Positions 27,008 through 35,224 of a stretch of DNA of 64,000 nt are shown here, one piece after another; position 1 is the stretch's first letter, and each line of letters begins with the position of its first letter. The translations under genes and the position numbers were made by a program. Source of the DNA: CBDCVY01 sp965223245. Lineage in GTDB: Bacteria; Nitrospinota; Nitrospinia; Nitrospinales; Nitrospinaceae. The notes beneath the pieces were generated by a model. The model made no database searches and was not told where the DNA came from. It worked only from the letters and a program-made list of their open reading frames with translations. The stretch is from assembly GCA_965223245.1 (NCBI GenBank), contig CBDCVY010000013.1, positions 2,542,001-2,606,000 on the forward strand. The letters are read 5' to 3'.

Positions 27008-27219
27008 CTTCCTTTGCATTATCACAAAATTTTTCCAACCGATGAGATTATCTTTAGAAAATAATCTGTTGAAGGGGTGAACAATGTACCCCCTCTTTCC
27101 AATCTTGCGATTGGATACAACCGGATTATTCGAAACCTTTGTGAAGATATGGCCTTGAAAATAACTCATCGTAAATGACTGTTCCAACCGGCCGGGGGCC
27201 GGACTGGGGGGATTGACCT
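27008..27219. repeat. MITE-like repeat, copy H
   Basis: Starts two bases after the SRPBCC stop with CTTTGCATTATCACAAAATT. It continues with a CCAATCTTGCGATTGG hairpin and CCAACCGGCCGGGGGCCGG, then GGGGGGATTGACC. It ends against the stop of the TPR gene. The hairpins could act as the boundary between the two convergent genes. Confidence 0.6.
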
Positions 27220-28644
27220 TCATTGCTTTTGTTTATTTTTTTGCTCACGGGCAAAGGTGAGGTTGTCTAGAACCAATTTTATCTTAGGGTGATCCTCTCT
27301 CAAAAACTTCTTAAAAATCACCAACGCCTTTTCAAAATAGGATATTGCTTGATTGTCCTCTCCTTTATGAAAGTAAGCCAATCCCAGATTGTTCCAATCT
27401 CGTGCAACGTCAGGATGGTCTTCACCAAGGGTTTTGAGATCACTCTCTAAGGCTTTCTCAAAATACTCAATTGCTTTATCATACTTGCCTGTTTGGTTAT
27501 AAACCACTCCAATGTTATTCCTATCCCTTACGACATTTGGATGGTCTTCACTAAAGCTTTTAAGATCACTCTCTAAGGCTTTCTCAAAATACTCAATTGC
27601 TTTATCATACTTGCGTTTGTGATCATAAACTAATCCAATGTTGTTCCAATGGGTTGCGACATCGGGATGATTAATTCCAAGAGTTTCAATATTACTCTCC
27701 AATGCTTTGTTATAAAACTCAATGGCTTTATCATATTCACCCTTTTCTCGCCAAGCCTCCCCAAGGTTGTTCCAACCTGCAGCTACGTTAGGGTGATTCT
27801 CTCCCAATGATTTACATAAACTATCTGTCGATTTCTCATAATAGATAATGGCTTTATCGTAGTTACCCTTGGCTATCCAAGTCACTCCCAGGTTGTTCCA
27901 ACGGATAGCAATACTAGGATGCTTTTGTCCAAAGGTCTTAAGATCGATTGCTAGGGCTTTCTCATAATACTCAATGGCTTTATCGTAGTTGCCTAGAGTG
28001 TTAAAAAGAAGCCCTGTATCATTTAAATACAATCCCTCCTCTGGAGCCAGTTGCGCTGCGCGTTCGTAATGTTTTAACGCTTCGCGGTACTTCACTTCAT
28101 CGAAAGCAATTTTACCTAAGCGGTAATGACCTAAGGCTTTTTTTTCTATGGCGCTTTCTAGAGCTTGGTTCTCCACAAACTCTTCAATCAGTTTTTTGGC
28201 TTCGCTCAGGTTTCCATCTTTTAAAGCTTTTTCAGCCTCCTCCATTTGCTTTGGAGAAAATTGATCTTTGAACTGTTGCAGATCGGCGTTGGTGTCTTGC
28301 AGTTGTTGGATATGGTCTTGATAGGATTTTTCTAAATCAGCTTGTTTAGCTTGAATGACATTTAACTCTAATTCTAATTCATGAATTCGTTCTTGATCCT
28401 TGCCTTTTTCCTCCGCTAATTCCTCCCGAATCTCTGCTTCCCGTTTTTGTAAAAACGCGTGGTGCTGTTCTAGGGTGATGCCAATATATGTATCTCCCAT
28501 CTTCAAATCTCCGTCTACGTTTCCGACAGTGATATTGTTATCTCCCTCAACAATATGCCCATCGGCATTTCGGCCTTGTGTGGTATCTTCTTCAGCTTCA
28601 ATATCTTTTCCCGTACGAATTTCTGTTTTTTTCTCGTTGGCCAT
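27220..28644 (-). CDS. TPR (kinesin-light-chain-type) repeat protein
   Basis: 474 residues with no signal peptide. The N terminus (residues about 28-50) has the Gly/Asn/Asp pattern VEGDNNITVGNVDGDLKMGD, like the short beta elements at the start of some prokaryotic effector-associated and TPR/CHAT proteins. A coiled coil runs from about 58 to 125 (REAEIREELAEEKGKDQERI). Then about seven 42-residue TPRs follow from about 165, with the motif YDKAIEYYEKALxxxxKxxGxxHPxVAxxWNNLG. The 42-residue spacing is typical of kinesin-light-chain TPR_12 repeats. Two adjacent repeats are nearly the same at DNA level, a sign of recent repeat duplication. It is likely a protein-interaction scaffold; the partner is unknown. 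Confidence 0.88.
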   Translation of the reverse strand: MANEKKTEIRTGKDIEAEEDTTQGRNADGHIVEGDNNITVGNVDGDLKMGDTYIGITLEQHHAFLQKREAEIREELAEEKGKDQERIHELELELNVIQAKQADLEKSYQDHIQQLQDTNADLQQFKDQFSPKQMEEAEKALKDGNLSEAKKLIEEFVENQALESAIEKKALGHYRLGKIAFDEVKYREALKHYERAAQLAPEEGLYLNDTGLLFNTLGNYDKAIEYYEKALAIDLKTFGQKHPSIAIRWNNLGVTWIAKGNYDKAIIYYEKSTDSLCKSLGENHPNVAAGWNNLGEAWREKGEYDKAIEFYNKALESNIETLGINHPDVATHWNNIGLVYDHKRKYDKAIEYFEKALESDLKSFSEDHPNVVRDRNNIGVVYNQTGKYDKAIEYFEKALESDLKTLGEDHPDVARDWNNLGLAYFHKGEDNQAISYFEKALVIFKKFLREDHPKIKLVLDNLTFAREQKNKQKQ

Positions 28645-28793
28645 GAACTATACCTGGTAATGGTTACCAATGGATTGGTTTGAATCCCCACCATTTTTTA
28701 GGGGAGTGCTTTAGAGGGATTTGCCCAAACATACCACTATTCAGGAAAATGAATCAAGGGTATAGTTAGCACCCTTCACAGACTATTAATAAC

Positions 28794-28875
28794 CTCAGGC
28801 GGTCAATCACCCCAGCCCTCTTTAAAAAGAGGGCGCACATCATTCTCCTTTAAAACATTTTCTTCTAAAGGCAAA
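28794..28875. repeat. Partial MITE-like repeat, copy I
   Basis: A half element with GGCGGTCAATCACCCC, the CCCTCTTTAAAAAGAGGG hairpin and GCGCACATC, lying between the TPR and TetR genes. The outer TTTGCATAA ends are missing or degraded. Confidence 0.5.
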
Positions 28876-28902
28876 CTCAATCAGGAATCAATAAGGAAGA
28901 AA

Positions 28903-29517
28903 TTAATTACTATTAAACAGCATTTCGATATAGGTTTTGTAGTGGTGAATTTGGTGGGTGACGATTTTGGGATCGTGGAGGGATCGGGCGAGGATAAACG
29001 CGCCTTCGATTAATACCAGAAACTGGTCGGCGAGGGATTCGAGGTGAATTTTTTTTACAGGTGGGTTTTCCTTTGCAATTTTTTTTAAGCGTTTGGTCAA
29101 TTCTCGGCGCCAGGTTAAAAAAACGTTATTGATAATCTGCCGTGTCTCTTCATCAAACAATTGCAACTCGTATACATAGGAAGCCATTAAACACCCCGGA
29201 GTCGGTTTTTCAAGTTCGGAAAAATATTCTTCCCACAACCCGATCATGATCAAGTATTGTTGCAATGGATCGCTGCTTAACTTTTCCGCGCGGGCTAAAT
29301 TTTCTTTCATCGTATCAATGTCACTTTCGGCGTAACGCTCAATCAGCTTAAACGCCAAATCATTTTTATTTTTAAAGTGATGAAAGAAAGCACCCTTCGT
29401 CACATCCATCGAGTCGATCAACCGGTCGATAGAAACCGCCGAGAACCCGTTGTTAAGAATCAAGGTTTGGGCGGTGTCGAGAATTTTTTCGCGGGTGGCC
29501 TCCCCTTTTTTTGACAT
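28903..29517 (-). CDS. TetR/AcrR-family transcriptional regulator
   Basis: 204 residues. The N-terminal helix-turn-helix is clear: TREKILDTAQTLILNNGFSA, then VSIDRLIDSMDVTKGAFFHHFKNKNDL at residues about 8-50. The GAFFHHFKNK recognition region is class-typical. The C-terminal ligand-binding domain is all-helical and includes PTPGCLMASYVYELQLFDEE. It is divergent from the fatty acid hydroxylase gene at 30313, whose promoter sits among three palindromes of TetR type. It is the natural candidate to repress that gene, but the 795-bp repeat-rich gap leaves this an inference. No matching palindrome is seen at its own start, so autoregulation is not supported. Confidence 0.93.
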   Translation of the reverse strand: MSKKGEATREKILDTAQTLILNNGFSAVSIDRLIDSMDVTKGAFFHHFKNKNDLAFKLIERYAESDIDTMKENLARAEKLSSDPLQQYLIMIGLWEEYFSELEKPTPGCLMASYVYELQLFDEETRQIINNVFLTWRRELTKRLKKIAKENPPVKKIHLESLADQFLVLIEGAFILARSLHDPKIVTHQIHHYKTYIEMLFNSN

Positions 29518-29599
29518 GATTTAATCTCCAAATATTAGAAAGTTTACTCTTAACATATGATTTCCACAGTTTGGAAAATACCGGATACCTAAAGATAAG

Positions 29600-30090
29600 A
29601 AAAATCCCCCCAGCCCGCAGGCCAACGCCCTCCGGTAAAATTCATTCTCGATGTGTTTGCTTGTAAGCCAAACACTCAGAAACTTTTCATTAGTTGATTA
29701 TTTCTTCAGGAGAAACTTCACCCTGGGACCGATGTATTCCCCCTTTATGAAGGAAACCTTTGCGTAATCACAAAATTGGGAAACCCCTGATTGTCAATCC
29801 CCCCGCCAGGCAACGCCTGGAGGAAGCAAGAATTTCCTAAAGTTCATTTCAGTTTATCTATCCATCAACTTCTGAAAATCCCTTTTGCCTCCAACCGCCA
29901 GGTTGGAAAAGAGGGGGCACATCTGCTTTCCTTTTAACATCTTTTTCTAAAGACAAACTTTACTTTAGAAAAGGTTCTGTCGATTCGGCGTTCACACGAA
30001 CTCATCGAGAATCAATGTTCCCTCCAGTCGAGGACTGGAAGAGGAGCCTATCCACTTCCTTTAAATGTCTTTAGAGTTTTCTGTCATATT
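29600..30090. repeat. MITE-like repeat block, copy J
   Basis: A mosaic of several modules filling the TetR-hydroxylase spacer. The part at about 29755-29975 is a near-perfect inverted copy of 23595-23815, including GGAGGAAGCAAGAATTTCC and CATCAACTTCTGAAAATCCC. Modules at 29600-29760 match others in the spacers near 8040 and 50400-50480. No ORF is supported. Confidence 0.7.
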
Positions 30091-30131
30091 TTCAGTCAGG
30101 CAAACATCTCCAAAAAGTAGCAACATCTAAA

Positions 30132-30149
30132 AACATATCAAATAGTATG
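30132..30149. promoter_or_regulatory. Candidate TetR-type operator, weakest copy
   Basis: ACATATCAAATAGTATGG resembles the other two palindromes upstream of 30313 (half-sites CATA(C/T) and GTATG) but is imperfect. It lies about 90 bases upstream of the -35 box. Confidence 0.4.
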
Positions 30150-30223
30150 GAATTTGTCCATTAACTTTACAAACTTTCCCAATATAATCCATATAAATAC
30201 TTATTTTTAAACACTTTATAAAA

Positions 30224-30240
30224 AACATACCGAATGGTAT
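30224..30240. promoter_or_regulatory. Candidate TetR-type operator touching the -35 box
   Basis: ACATACCGAATGGTATT has half-sites ATACC and GGTAT around a short centre, a common TetR-family operator form. Its right edge meets TTGACA at 30240. Confidence 0.6.
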
Positions 30241-30267
30241 TGACAATCGCAAATTCCTGCCTATAAT
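30240..30267 (+). promoter_or_regulatory. Consensus sigma-70-type promoter of the fatty acid hydroxylase gene
   Basis: A perfect TTGACA (30240-30245) and a perfect TATAAT (30262-30267) are separated by 16 bases. The coding start follows 45 bases downstream. Such a strong promoter placed between two palindromes is what one expects of a repressed gene. Confidence 0.85.
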
Positions 30268-30293
30268 TAAACATACTAATTAGTATGTTTAAT
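30266..30293. promoter_or_regulatory. Perfect 28-bp palindrome, likely TetR operator
   Basis: Centred on ACATACTAATTAGTATGT, it is perfectly symmetrical over 28 bases, overlaps the last bases of the -10 box and covers the expected transcription start. Binding there would block initiation. The divergent TetR gene at 28903-29517 is the likely regulator. Confidence 0.8.
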
Positions 30294-30312
30294 GAATTGA
30301 GAGGAGGAACTC

Positions 30313-31056
30313 ATGTTTGAAATCATCGAAATCATCACACTGGCCACCATCCCTGCATTTTTGTTACTCGATTTATGGATGCAGAAACGCAAATACTCGG
30401 CTCCGCGTTATTGGAGGTTGCGCGCCCTGCTTGTTACCATCGTCATCGTCTTTGTCGCTGAGCAAGTCGCTTCATTTTGGGGAGGTGTTTTTGGAGAAAC
30501 CCATTTACTCGACTTAAGCAGTCTTGGAATTGTCGGTGGTGCCGTGGTGGGACTTCTGGTTTACGAGTTTTTTCATTATTGGTACCACCGGTTGGCGCAT
30601 CAATGGAATTGGTTATGGAAAGCCGGACACCAGATGCACCACAGCGCGGAAAGTCTGGACGCGTTTGGCGCTAACTATCTACATCCGCTGGATGCCGCCA
30701 TGTTTGCGACCATTGGCAGTCTGGTCTTCTTTCCTTTATTAGGATTGCAAACAGAGGCGGGAATTTTAGCCACGTTGTTCTTAACTTTTAATGCGATGTT
30801 CCAGCACGCGAATATCAACACGCCGCATTGGCTGGGATACATTATTCAACGTCCGGAAAGTCATGCGATTCACCACAGCAAAGGGTTTCATCGCAACAAC
30901 TACGCAGACCTCGCTTTATGGGACATGGTGTTTGGCACCTTTCAAAATCCTAAAAATGTTAACGACCTGGAAATGGGCTTTTACAAAGGAGCATCCGGCA
31001 GGATCAAAGATATGCTGCTCGGCCGCGATGTCACCGTTCCACAAATCAGTCAATGA
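30313..31056 (+). CDS. Fatty acid hydroxylase/sterol desaturase superfamily enzyme
   Basis: A 247-residue integral-membrane di-iron enzyme that would hydroxylate or desaturate a lipid. The His clusters are all visible: HYWYHRLAH, HQMHHSAE, a HxxxN-type HANINTPHW, and HAIHHSKGFHRNNYAD. Hydrophobic stretches at residues about 5-20, 35-52, 70-90 and 138-158 fit four membrane helices. ATG 30313 follows GAGAGGAGGAACTC. It is probably controlled by the TetR regulator through the operators just upstream. The substrate is unknown; the lipid cluster nearby makes a fatty-chain substrate plausible. Confidence 0.9.
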   Translation: MFEIIEIITLATIPAFLLLDLWMQKRKYSAPRYWRLRALLVTIVIVFVAEQVASFWGGVFGETHLLDLSSLGIVGGAVVGLLVYEFFHYWYHRLAHQWNWLWKAGHQMHHSAESLDAFGANYLHPLDAAMFATIGSLVFFPLLGLQTEAGILATLFLTFNAMFQHANINTPHWLGYIIQRPESHAIHHSKGFHRNNYADLALWDMVFGTFQNPKNVNDLEMGFYKGASGRIKDMLLGRDVTVPQISQ

Positions 31057-31082
31057 GTCTGCAATCTGCAAATTTAAAACGA

Positions 31083-31123
31083 GAACCCCGGTTAAGCAGA
31101 ACCACCATGCTTAGCCGGAGTTC
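31083..31123. terminator. Strong hairpin between convergent genes
   Basis: GAACCCCGGTTAAGCA pairs with TGCTTAGCCGGAGTTC around a short loop. No run of T follows in either direction, so its terminator role is less certain. It lies between the hydroxylase and the DNRLRE gene on the other strand. Confidence 0.5.
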
Positions 31124-31177
31124 ATGCGTCATACTTAAAACAAAACGATGCTCTATTTATATTTAAGTAATAGCAAA

Positions 31178-32017
31178 CTAATTGGAGTCGACGCAGATAA
31201 TTCGAGTGGTAAAATTTGAACTGGTCGTAAAACTGTTCAACGCACCCACGGTCCACCCTGTTCCATCAACATTGGGCCCGGAAGCAAAAAATTCCAGACT
31301 GGCGTCATTGGAAATATAACCTCCTCCTGCAAGGACCTTACCTACGGGACAATCTAAAGTAACATTTACTCTATTCGAAGCTCGTACTACGTAATCTCTG
31401 GACACCACTTCCCACCCGGGAATTCCAGGGAGTGTATAGTCCACCTCCAATGTTGGCGGGAACCCAAAGGAATCTTTTGCACTCATAGCAATCCCATCAT
31501 TTGTTCCATCCGATGCAATGGCCAATCCATTATTCGAGGTAGAACCTTGAACCCACTGCTGCACTAACGCCACACCCTCTGAATTTAATGGAATCGTGAC
31601 CCTTCCGAAGGTTGAAGGAAATATTCTTGCCAAGATATCCTGTCCCATTTGCAGATCATTAAAAGAAACGGTACCTTCGGACCAATCGTTATTTTGCGAA
31701 TACATCAAGTAACTGCCGGTACTGGAATTTATAAAATTCAATGTTATGGAAGCCCTTGTCACATTGGCATTCTTGGGAATGGAAGACAAGTCCCACTTGA
31801 GCAAACTGATTGCTTCTCCATAGGCTCCATTATCCGGGTCCTGACTCACACCATCCGCAATTAGTTCTGACTCGTATCCATAGTTAGTTCCCGGTGACGT
31901 GCTACGCACATAGCTATCCTCCGGAGCAGAAAACGTACCGGTTTCCGCCAACGCAAATGGAACGGCCCAACACAGACAGCCCACCACAACTATAAGAATT
32001 TGAAAAATTGTTTTCAT
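31178..32017 (-). CDS. Secreted DNRLRE/CBM96-like protein, short C-terminal variant (type C)
   Basis: 279 residues. A signal peptide (MKTIFQILIVVVGCLCWAVPFALA) and a full DNRLRE-like domain (EDSYVRSTSPGTNYG, LLKWDLSSIP, DWSEGTVSFNDL, ALVQQWVQGSTSNNG) span to about residue 200. A unique 80-residue C-terminal domain follows (VVRASNRVNVTLDCPVGKVL, then SNFTTRIICVDSN) with two cysteines that could pair. It lacks both the YadA-head-like repeats and the long C-terminal domain of the other paralogues. ATG 32017 follows GGGAGGGAGAACC. Probably extracellular. Confidence 0.85.
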   Translation of the reverse strand: MKTIFQILIVVVGCLCWAVPFALAETGTFSAPEDSYVRSTSPGTNYGYESELIADGVSQDPDNGAYGEAISLLKWDLSSIPKNANVTRASITLNFINSSTGSYLMYSQNNDWSEGTVSFNDLQMGQDILARIFPSTFGRVTIPLNSEGVALVQQWVQGSTSNNGLAIASDGTNDGIAMSAKDSFGFPPTLEVDYTLPGIPGWEVVSRDYVVRASNRVNVTLDCPVGKVLAGGGYISNDASLEFFASGPNVDGTGWTVGALNSFTTSSNFTTRIICVDSN

Positions 32018-32061
32018 GGTTCTCCCTCCCGTAAGGATCTTAAGTAATTAAATTTGACTGA

Positions 32062-32090
32062 AAGCTACCCTTTTTAGCTAGCCTTGTCAA
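32062..32090 (-). promoter_or_regulatory. Likely promoter of the DNRLRE gene at 31178
   Basis: On the reverse strand TTGACA is followed after 17 bases by TAGCTT. The spacer contains GCTAAAAAGGG, much like the spacers at 10599 and 45445. Confidence 0.5.
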
Positions 32091-32110
32091 ATCGAACTCC
32101 AGTCGAGAAG

Positions 32111-32249
32111 AAGAGCTTTGCATAACAAAAGATTATGGAGCTAAACACTATAAACTTAAATTGAAGACTCATGTATTCCCTCTTTTCTAAAGAGGAATAG
32201 GGGGATTCACATTCAGGGGTTTATATTTTCTTACTTTTGCAAAGGTCCC
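32111..32249. repeat. MITE-like repeat, copy K
   Basis: A 139-bp element with ends GAGCTTTGCATAAC and TACTTTTGCAAAGGTC. Inside are the CCTCTTTTCTAAAGAGG hairpin, GGGGGATTCACATTCAGGGG and an AAACACTATAAACTTAAA string also seen in copy G. Confidence 0.72.
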
Positions 32250-32371
32250 GTCGAAAAAAGGAAAGTAGTGAGTATGGTCCTTATAATTTTCAAGCACTAC
32301 TTGAAGTGAAGGGCTATCTTTATATTGGGGGAGAAGTTTTCAAAACGAGTTCTCTTGAAAAGGAGGAGGCA

Positions 32372-32782
32372 ATGTTGTCACACACGTCACGTTCCACCCG
32401 TTTGAAAAACACAATATTTTTCATCTCAATACTAGTAATGATTTTCTTCATCACCGGATGCGAGAAACCTCCGACCATTTTAGACAATGAGCCACATGTG
32501 GGCGTTGAGTTCAAAGGCTCCGATGGATCCGACGTGGATGGTTATGATTATTGTGGAAGTGCTGAAACCTGCTCCGGTCCAGCGGAAAGTCGGAATCCTA
32601 ACAATCTGTGGTGTCAGGTAAAATCTGCCTGCAACAGTCAAAACGGTTGCTCCTGCAATCTATTCCGTGCGAAAAAAGGAGAAGTGCCAAGACAATGGAA
32701 ATACCATAAGGGTCCCAACAAAAAAATCACTCCAGATCACACTACCTATGCCTACGCCTGCTGGTGCACCAAAGCGCATTAG
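32372..32782 (+). CDS. Cys-rich lipoprotein
   Basis: 136 residues. ATG 32372 follows AAGGAGGAGGC; an in-frame extension upstream runs into repeat-adjacent sequence and is ignored. The lipoprotein signal is clear (TIFFISILVMIFFITGC), with lipidated Cys about residue 28. The mature part holds about eight more cysteines (YDYCGSAETCSGP, LWCQVKSACNSQNGCSCNL, YACWCTKAH), suggesting a compact disulfide-bonded domain. The protein at 38036 has a similar spacing of Cys near its end (DPVCGCLCDKSP). No known family is recognised. It is probably outer-membrane-anchored. Confidence 0.8.
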   Translation: MLSHTSRSTRLKNTIFFISILVMIFFITGCEKPPTILDNEPHVGVEFKGSDGSDVDGYDYCGSAETCSGPAESRNPNNLWCQVKSACNSQNGCSCNLFRAKKGEVPRQWKYHKGPNKKITPDHTTYAYACWCTKAH

Positions 32783-32914
32783 ATTAGGGTTTGAAGTCGC
32801 ACCCCTATGGGGCGAGCTTAATAGTTTTGCATTCTTTAAAAAATAGTTTTTAAAATAATTAAAGGTAGTAGAAAAAATTATTAAGAGATGTTTTTCTAAA
32901 TTTGTGGGGACAAA

Positions 32915-33307
32915 ATGAAATTTAGCGTAAACAACCTGACGACCAATGGAGAAGATGTTATCCGCGTTAATCTGCTTTGCGACGTGACCAGCAAAGATTG
33001 GTTGATTTTGTTTGAAGACATTTTTAACCAAAATCCCGAAAAAGAGATTTTCAGATTTTTGATCGATAATCGCGATTACGCAGACCAGATGAATTTTCAG
33101 GGATTCATCGAACTGGGAAATCTCTTGAAAAAATTTAAAATCAAAGAATTCATCGTTGGCGTTTTGGCCAGCGATAAAGGAATGTACGATCTGAGAAATC
33201 TTTTCATTCGAGTGTCTATGGATCAGGGTTTTAATCTCAAGTGTGACGTGTTCGATGAAGAAGCCAAGGTTTTGGAATGGTTTTCACAAACGGGACTTCC
33301 CAATTAA
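32915..33307 (+). CDS. Hypothetical protein, possible STAS/SpoIIAA-like fold
   Basis: 130 residues, cytosolic with no signal. Alternating strands and helices (VIRVNLLCDVTSKDWLILFE, IFRFLIDNRDYADQMNF, EFIVGVLASDKGMYDLRNLF, EEAKVLEWFSQTG) resemble the STAS/SpoIIAA-like proteins found across bacteria. The final EAKVLEWF helix is typical of that group. ATG 32915 follows GGGGACAAA. The functional link to its neighbours is unclear. Confidence 0.72.
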   Translation: MKFSVNNLTTNGEDVIRVNLLCDVTSKDWLILFEDIFNQNPEKEIFRFLIDNRDYADQMNFQGFIELGNLLKKFKIKEFIVGVLASDKGMYDLRNLFIRVSMDQGFNLKCDVFDEEAKVLEWFSQTGLPN

Positions 33308-33344
33308 TCCTTAAACGTTTCCCTAAAAGAAGAATTCGAATTTA

Positions 33345-33375
33345 AAATCCCTCCCTGAATTTCAGGGAGGGATTT
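33345..33375. terminator. Bidirectional terminator between convergent genes
   Basis: AAATCCCTCCCTGA pairs with TCAGGGAGGGATTT. It serves the STAS-like gene and the DNRLRE gene on the other strand. A nearly identical hairpin lies at 35182-35204. Confidence 0.8.
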
Positions 33376-33391
33376 ATGTTTTGTAGTAAAA

Positions 33392-34858
33392 TTAATTAGG
33401 CTCGGACAAACTCCCCGCTACCCATTCCTGATAACCAGAGGCCGTGCGGTTGGCTCCTCCACCCACTGTGGCAGCTTCCCCTGTATCAGCGATAGTATTA
33501 TTGTATCCTCCACTAATATGGGAAACATAACCATTAGCGATATTGCCCCAACCTCCACTGATAGTGGAACTATTTCCTACTGCTCTATTAATTATTCCTC
33601 CTGAAATGGTAGAACCTGGTCCTTCCGTTGAGTTTGAGTTTCCTCCAAATACGCTAGATTCTTGACCGACGGCATTGTTCCCGGATCCTCCGGAAACGGA
33701 AGAGTCCGGTCCGCTGGCTATATTTTCAGTTCCACCGGCTACATTTGAATTTCTGCCCGTCGCAAAGTTTCCGCTTCCTCCAGTAATAGTGGAATATGGC
33801 GCAGAAATCTTGTTGTTTGATCCAGCCACAAGACCTCCGTAACTCGAGTAAGATTGCCACGGACCAACCACTATATTATGAGACCCCGTTTTATCTTTTC
33901 CCTGCTGTGCTCCTTCATCATATCCTACAATCAAATTTCCAAGTCCATTCACCTGGGGTCCGTTTCCATCATCCTGATCCCCGTTGGTAGCTCCAAGACC
34001 GTTTATCACTTGCAAGTTCACACCTTCGAATTGGATGGTATCGCCAACACGCTTGACGCCTGCTAAGTCTGCCCTCAATTGATTAAGCGGATCTACTTGG
34101 CCTTGTAGATTTTCAATCATAGCCACTAGTTCGTCAATCGTGGGGGTTTCTTCCATTTCGGTTTGTAATTGTGCCAGATCGCTCATTTGACTTTGCAGTT
34201 GTTGAATCATGACAAACATTTCTTCTAAGGTCGGCGTTTCTTCCATATAAGTCACTTCCAGCTTAGGATGAAATCCGGTAGATTCACGGGAAGCAATTCT
34301 TATACTGTTATTGGTACCCCCGCTTTGAATGACCAATCCATCATTTGATACAGTTCCATCCACCCACCCTTGAACCAAAGTAATGCCGTCACCGTTTAGA
34401 TTGATTGTGACCACTCCTGAAGAAAGAGGAGCAATGTTTCCTAAAGCAGTTTCACTCGGATTCAAATCACTCCAGCCTACCGTGGCTTCCGTCCAGCCAC
34501 CATTTTGTTTTACCAGGTTATAAACTCCGGAACTCGAATCGGTAATATCAAAAGTAATAGAAGCACTGGTCACTGTCGCTGAAACGGGAATAGACGAAAC
34601 ATCCCATTTGATAACGATGGCGGCTTTTCCATAAACTCCATTGTCCGGATCTTGTGTAACTCCATCTGCCAGCAAACTGGTTTCAGACCCGAAGTTTGAA
34701 TTGGGCGAAGTACTGCGACCATAACTATCTTCTGTTCCGGAATAACCGGAATTGGGGGAGACACCGTCTTGAAAACTAACTGTCGTCATTGCATGGGCAG
34801 AAAGATTCCAAAAGCATACGACCATGGAGCACACTATTATTTTCAGGATCCGTTTCAT
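33392..34858 (-). CDS. Secreted DNRLRE/CBM96-like protein with YadA-head-like repeats (type A, longest)
   Basis: 488 residues. A signal peptide (MKRILKIIVCSMVVCFWNLSAHA) precedes the DNRLRE domain (DSYGRSTSPNSNFG, VIKWDVSSIP, ALVQGWVDG-type segment TLVQGWVDGTVSNDG). The coiled coil is duplicated: LEEMFVMIQQLQSQMSDLAQ and IDELVAMIENLQGQVDPLNQ. Then come VNGLGNLIVGYDEG, GSHNIVVGPWQSYSSYGG and about ten SGGSGNxAxGxxS head-like repeats, ending in EWVAGSLSEPN. It forms a tandem pair with 35225-36487, with matching terminators and similar promoters, which points to local duplication. No membrane anchor. Confidence 0.87.
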   Translation of the reverse strand: MKRILKIIVCSMVVCFWNLSAHAMTTVSFQDGVSPNSGYSGTEDSYGRSTSPNSNFGSETSLLADGVTQDPDNGVYGKAAIVIKWDVSSIPVSATVTSASITFDITDSSSGVYNLVKQNGGWTEATVGWSDLNPSETALGNIAPLSSGVVTINLNGDGITLVQGWVDGTVSNDGLVIQSGGTNNSIRIASRESTGFHPKLEVTYMEETPTLEEMFVMIQQLQSQMSDLAQLQTEMEETPTIDELVAMIENLQGQVDPLNQLRADLAGVKRVGDTIQFEGVNLQVINGLGATNGDQDDGNGPQVNGLGNLIVGYDEGAQQGKDKTGSHNIVVGPWQSYSSYGGLVAGSNNKISAPYSTITGGSGNFATGRNSNVAGGTENIASGPDSSVSGGSGNNAVGQESSVFGGNSNSTEGPGSTISGGIINRAVGNSSTISGGWGNIANGYVSHISGGYNNTIADTGEAATVGGGANRTASGYQEWVAGSLSEPN

Positions 34859-34933
34859 TTTTTCTCCTTTATTTTTCCTAGGCGGGATTTTTTGAGCATA
34901 TTTTTAGTTTCGAGTTGCACCTCTTATAAAGCT

Positions 34934-34962
34934 AGGTTAAGGACATCAATTTTATCTGTCAA
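34934..34962 (-). promoter_or_regulatory. Likely promoter of the DNRLRE gene at 33392
   Basis: Reverse-strand TTGACA (34957-34962) followed after 17 bases by TAACCT. The rest of the 34859-35175 spacer shows no repeat copy or ORF. Confidence 0.5.
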
Positions 34963-35175
34963 CCGAATTTGAGCGGAGAAAGAAAATTCATATTCCATTC
35001 GATATTGTTTATTTGTTGTTCAATACAATATTTACGGGATAAGACTTTCAGACTTCAAGCCCTATAGAGGGAATTTTATTTACAGGTTTTGGCGGAAAAT
35101 TTTTCCAAGGCGGTTTTTCACCCTCACGACTCTTGAGCAGATGGTGAACTTACAGTATTAGGAAAGGAAAGAACA

Positions 35176-35204
35176 AAAAAACCCTCCCTGAGTTTCAGGG
35201 AGGG
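35176..35204 (-). terminator. Rho-independent terminator
   Basis: CCCTCCCTGA pairs with TCAGGGAGGG. On the reverse strand it is followed by TTTTTTTG, as expected after the DNRLRE gene that ends at 35225. Confidence 0.85.
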
Positions 35205-35224
35205 CTTTAAGTTTTGCAGTTAAA

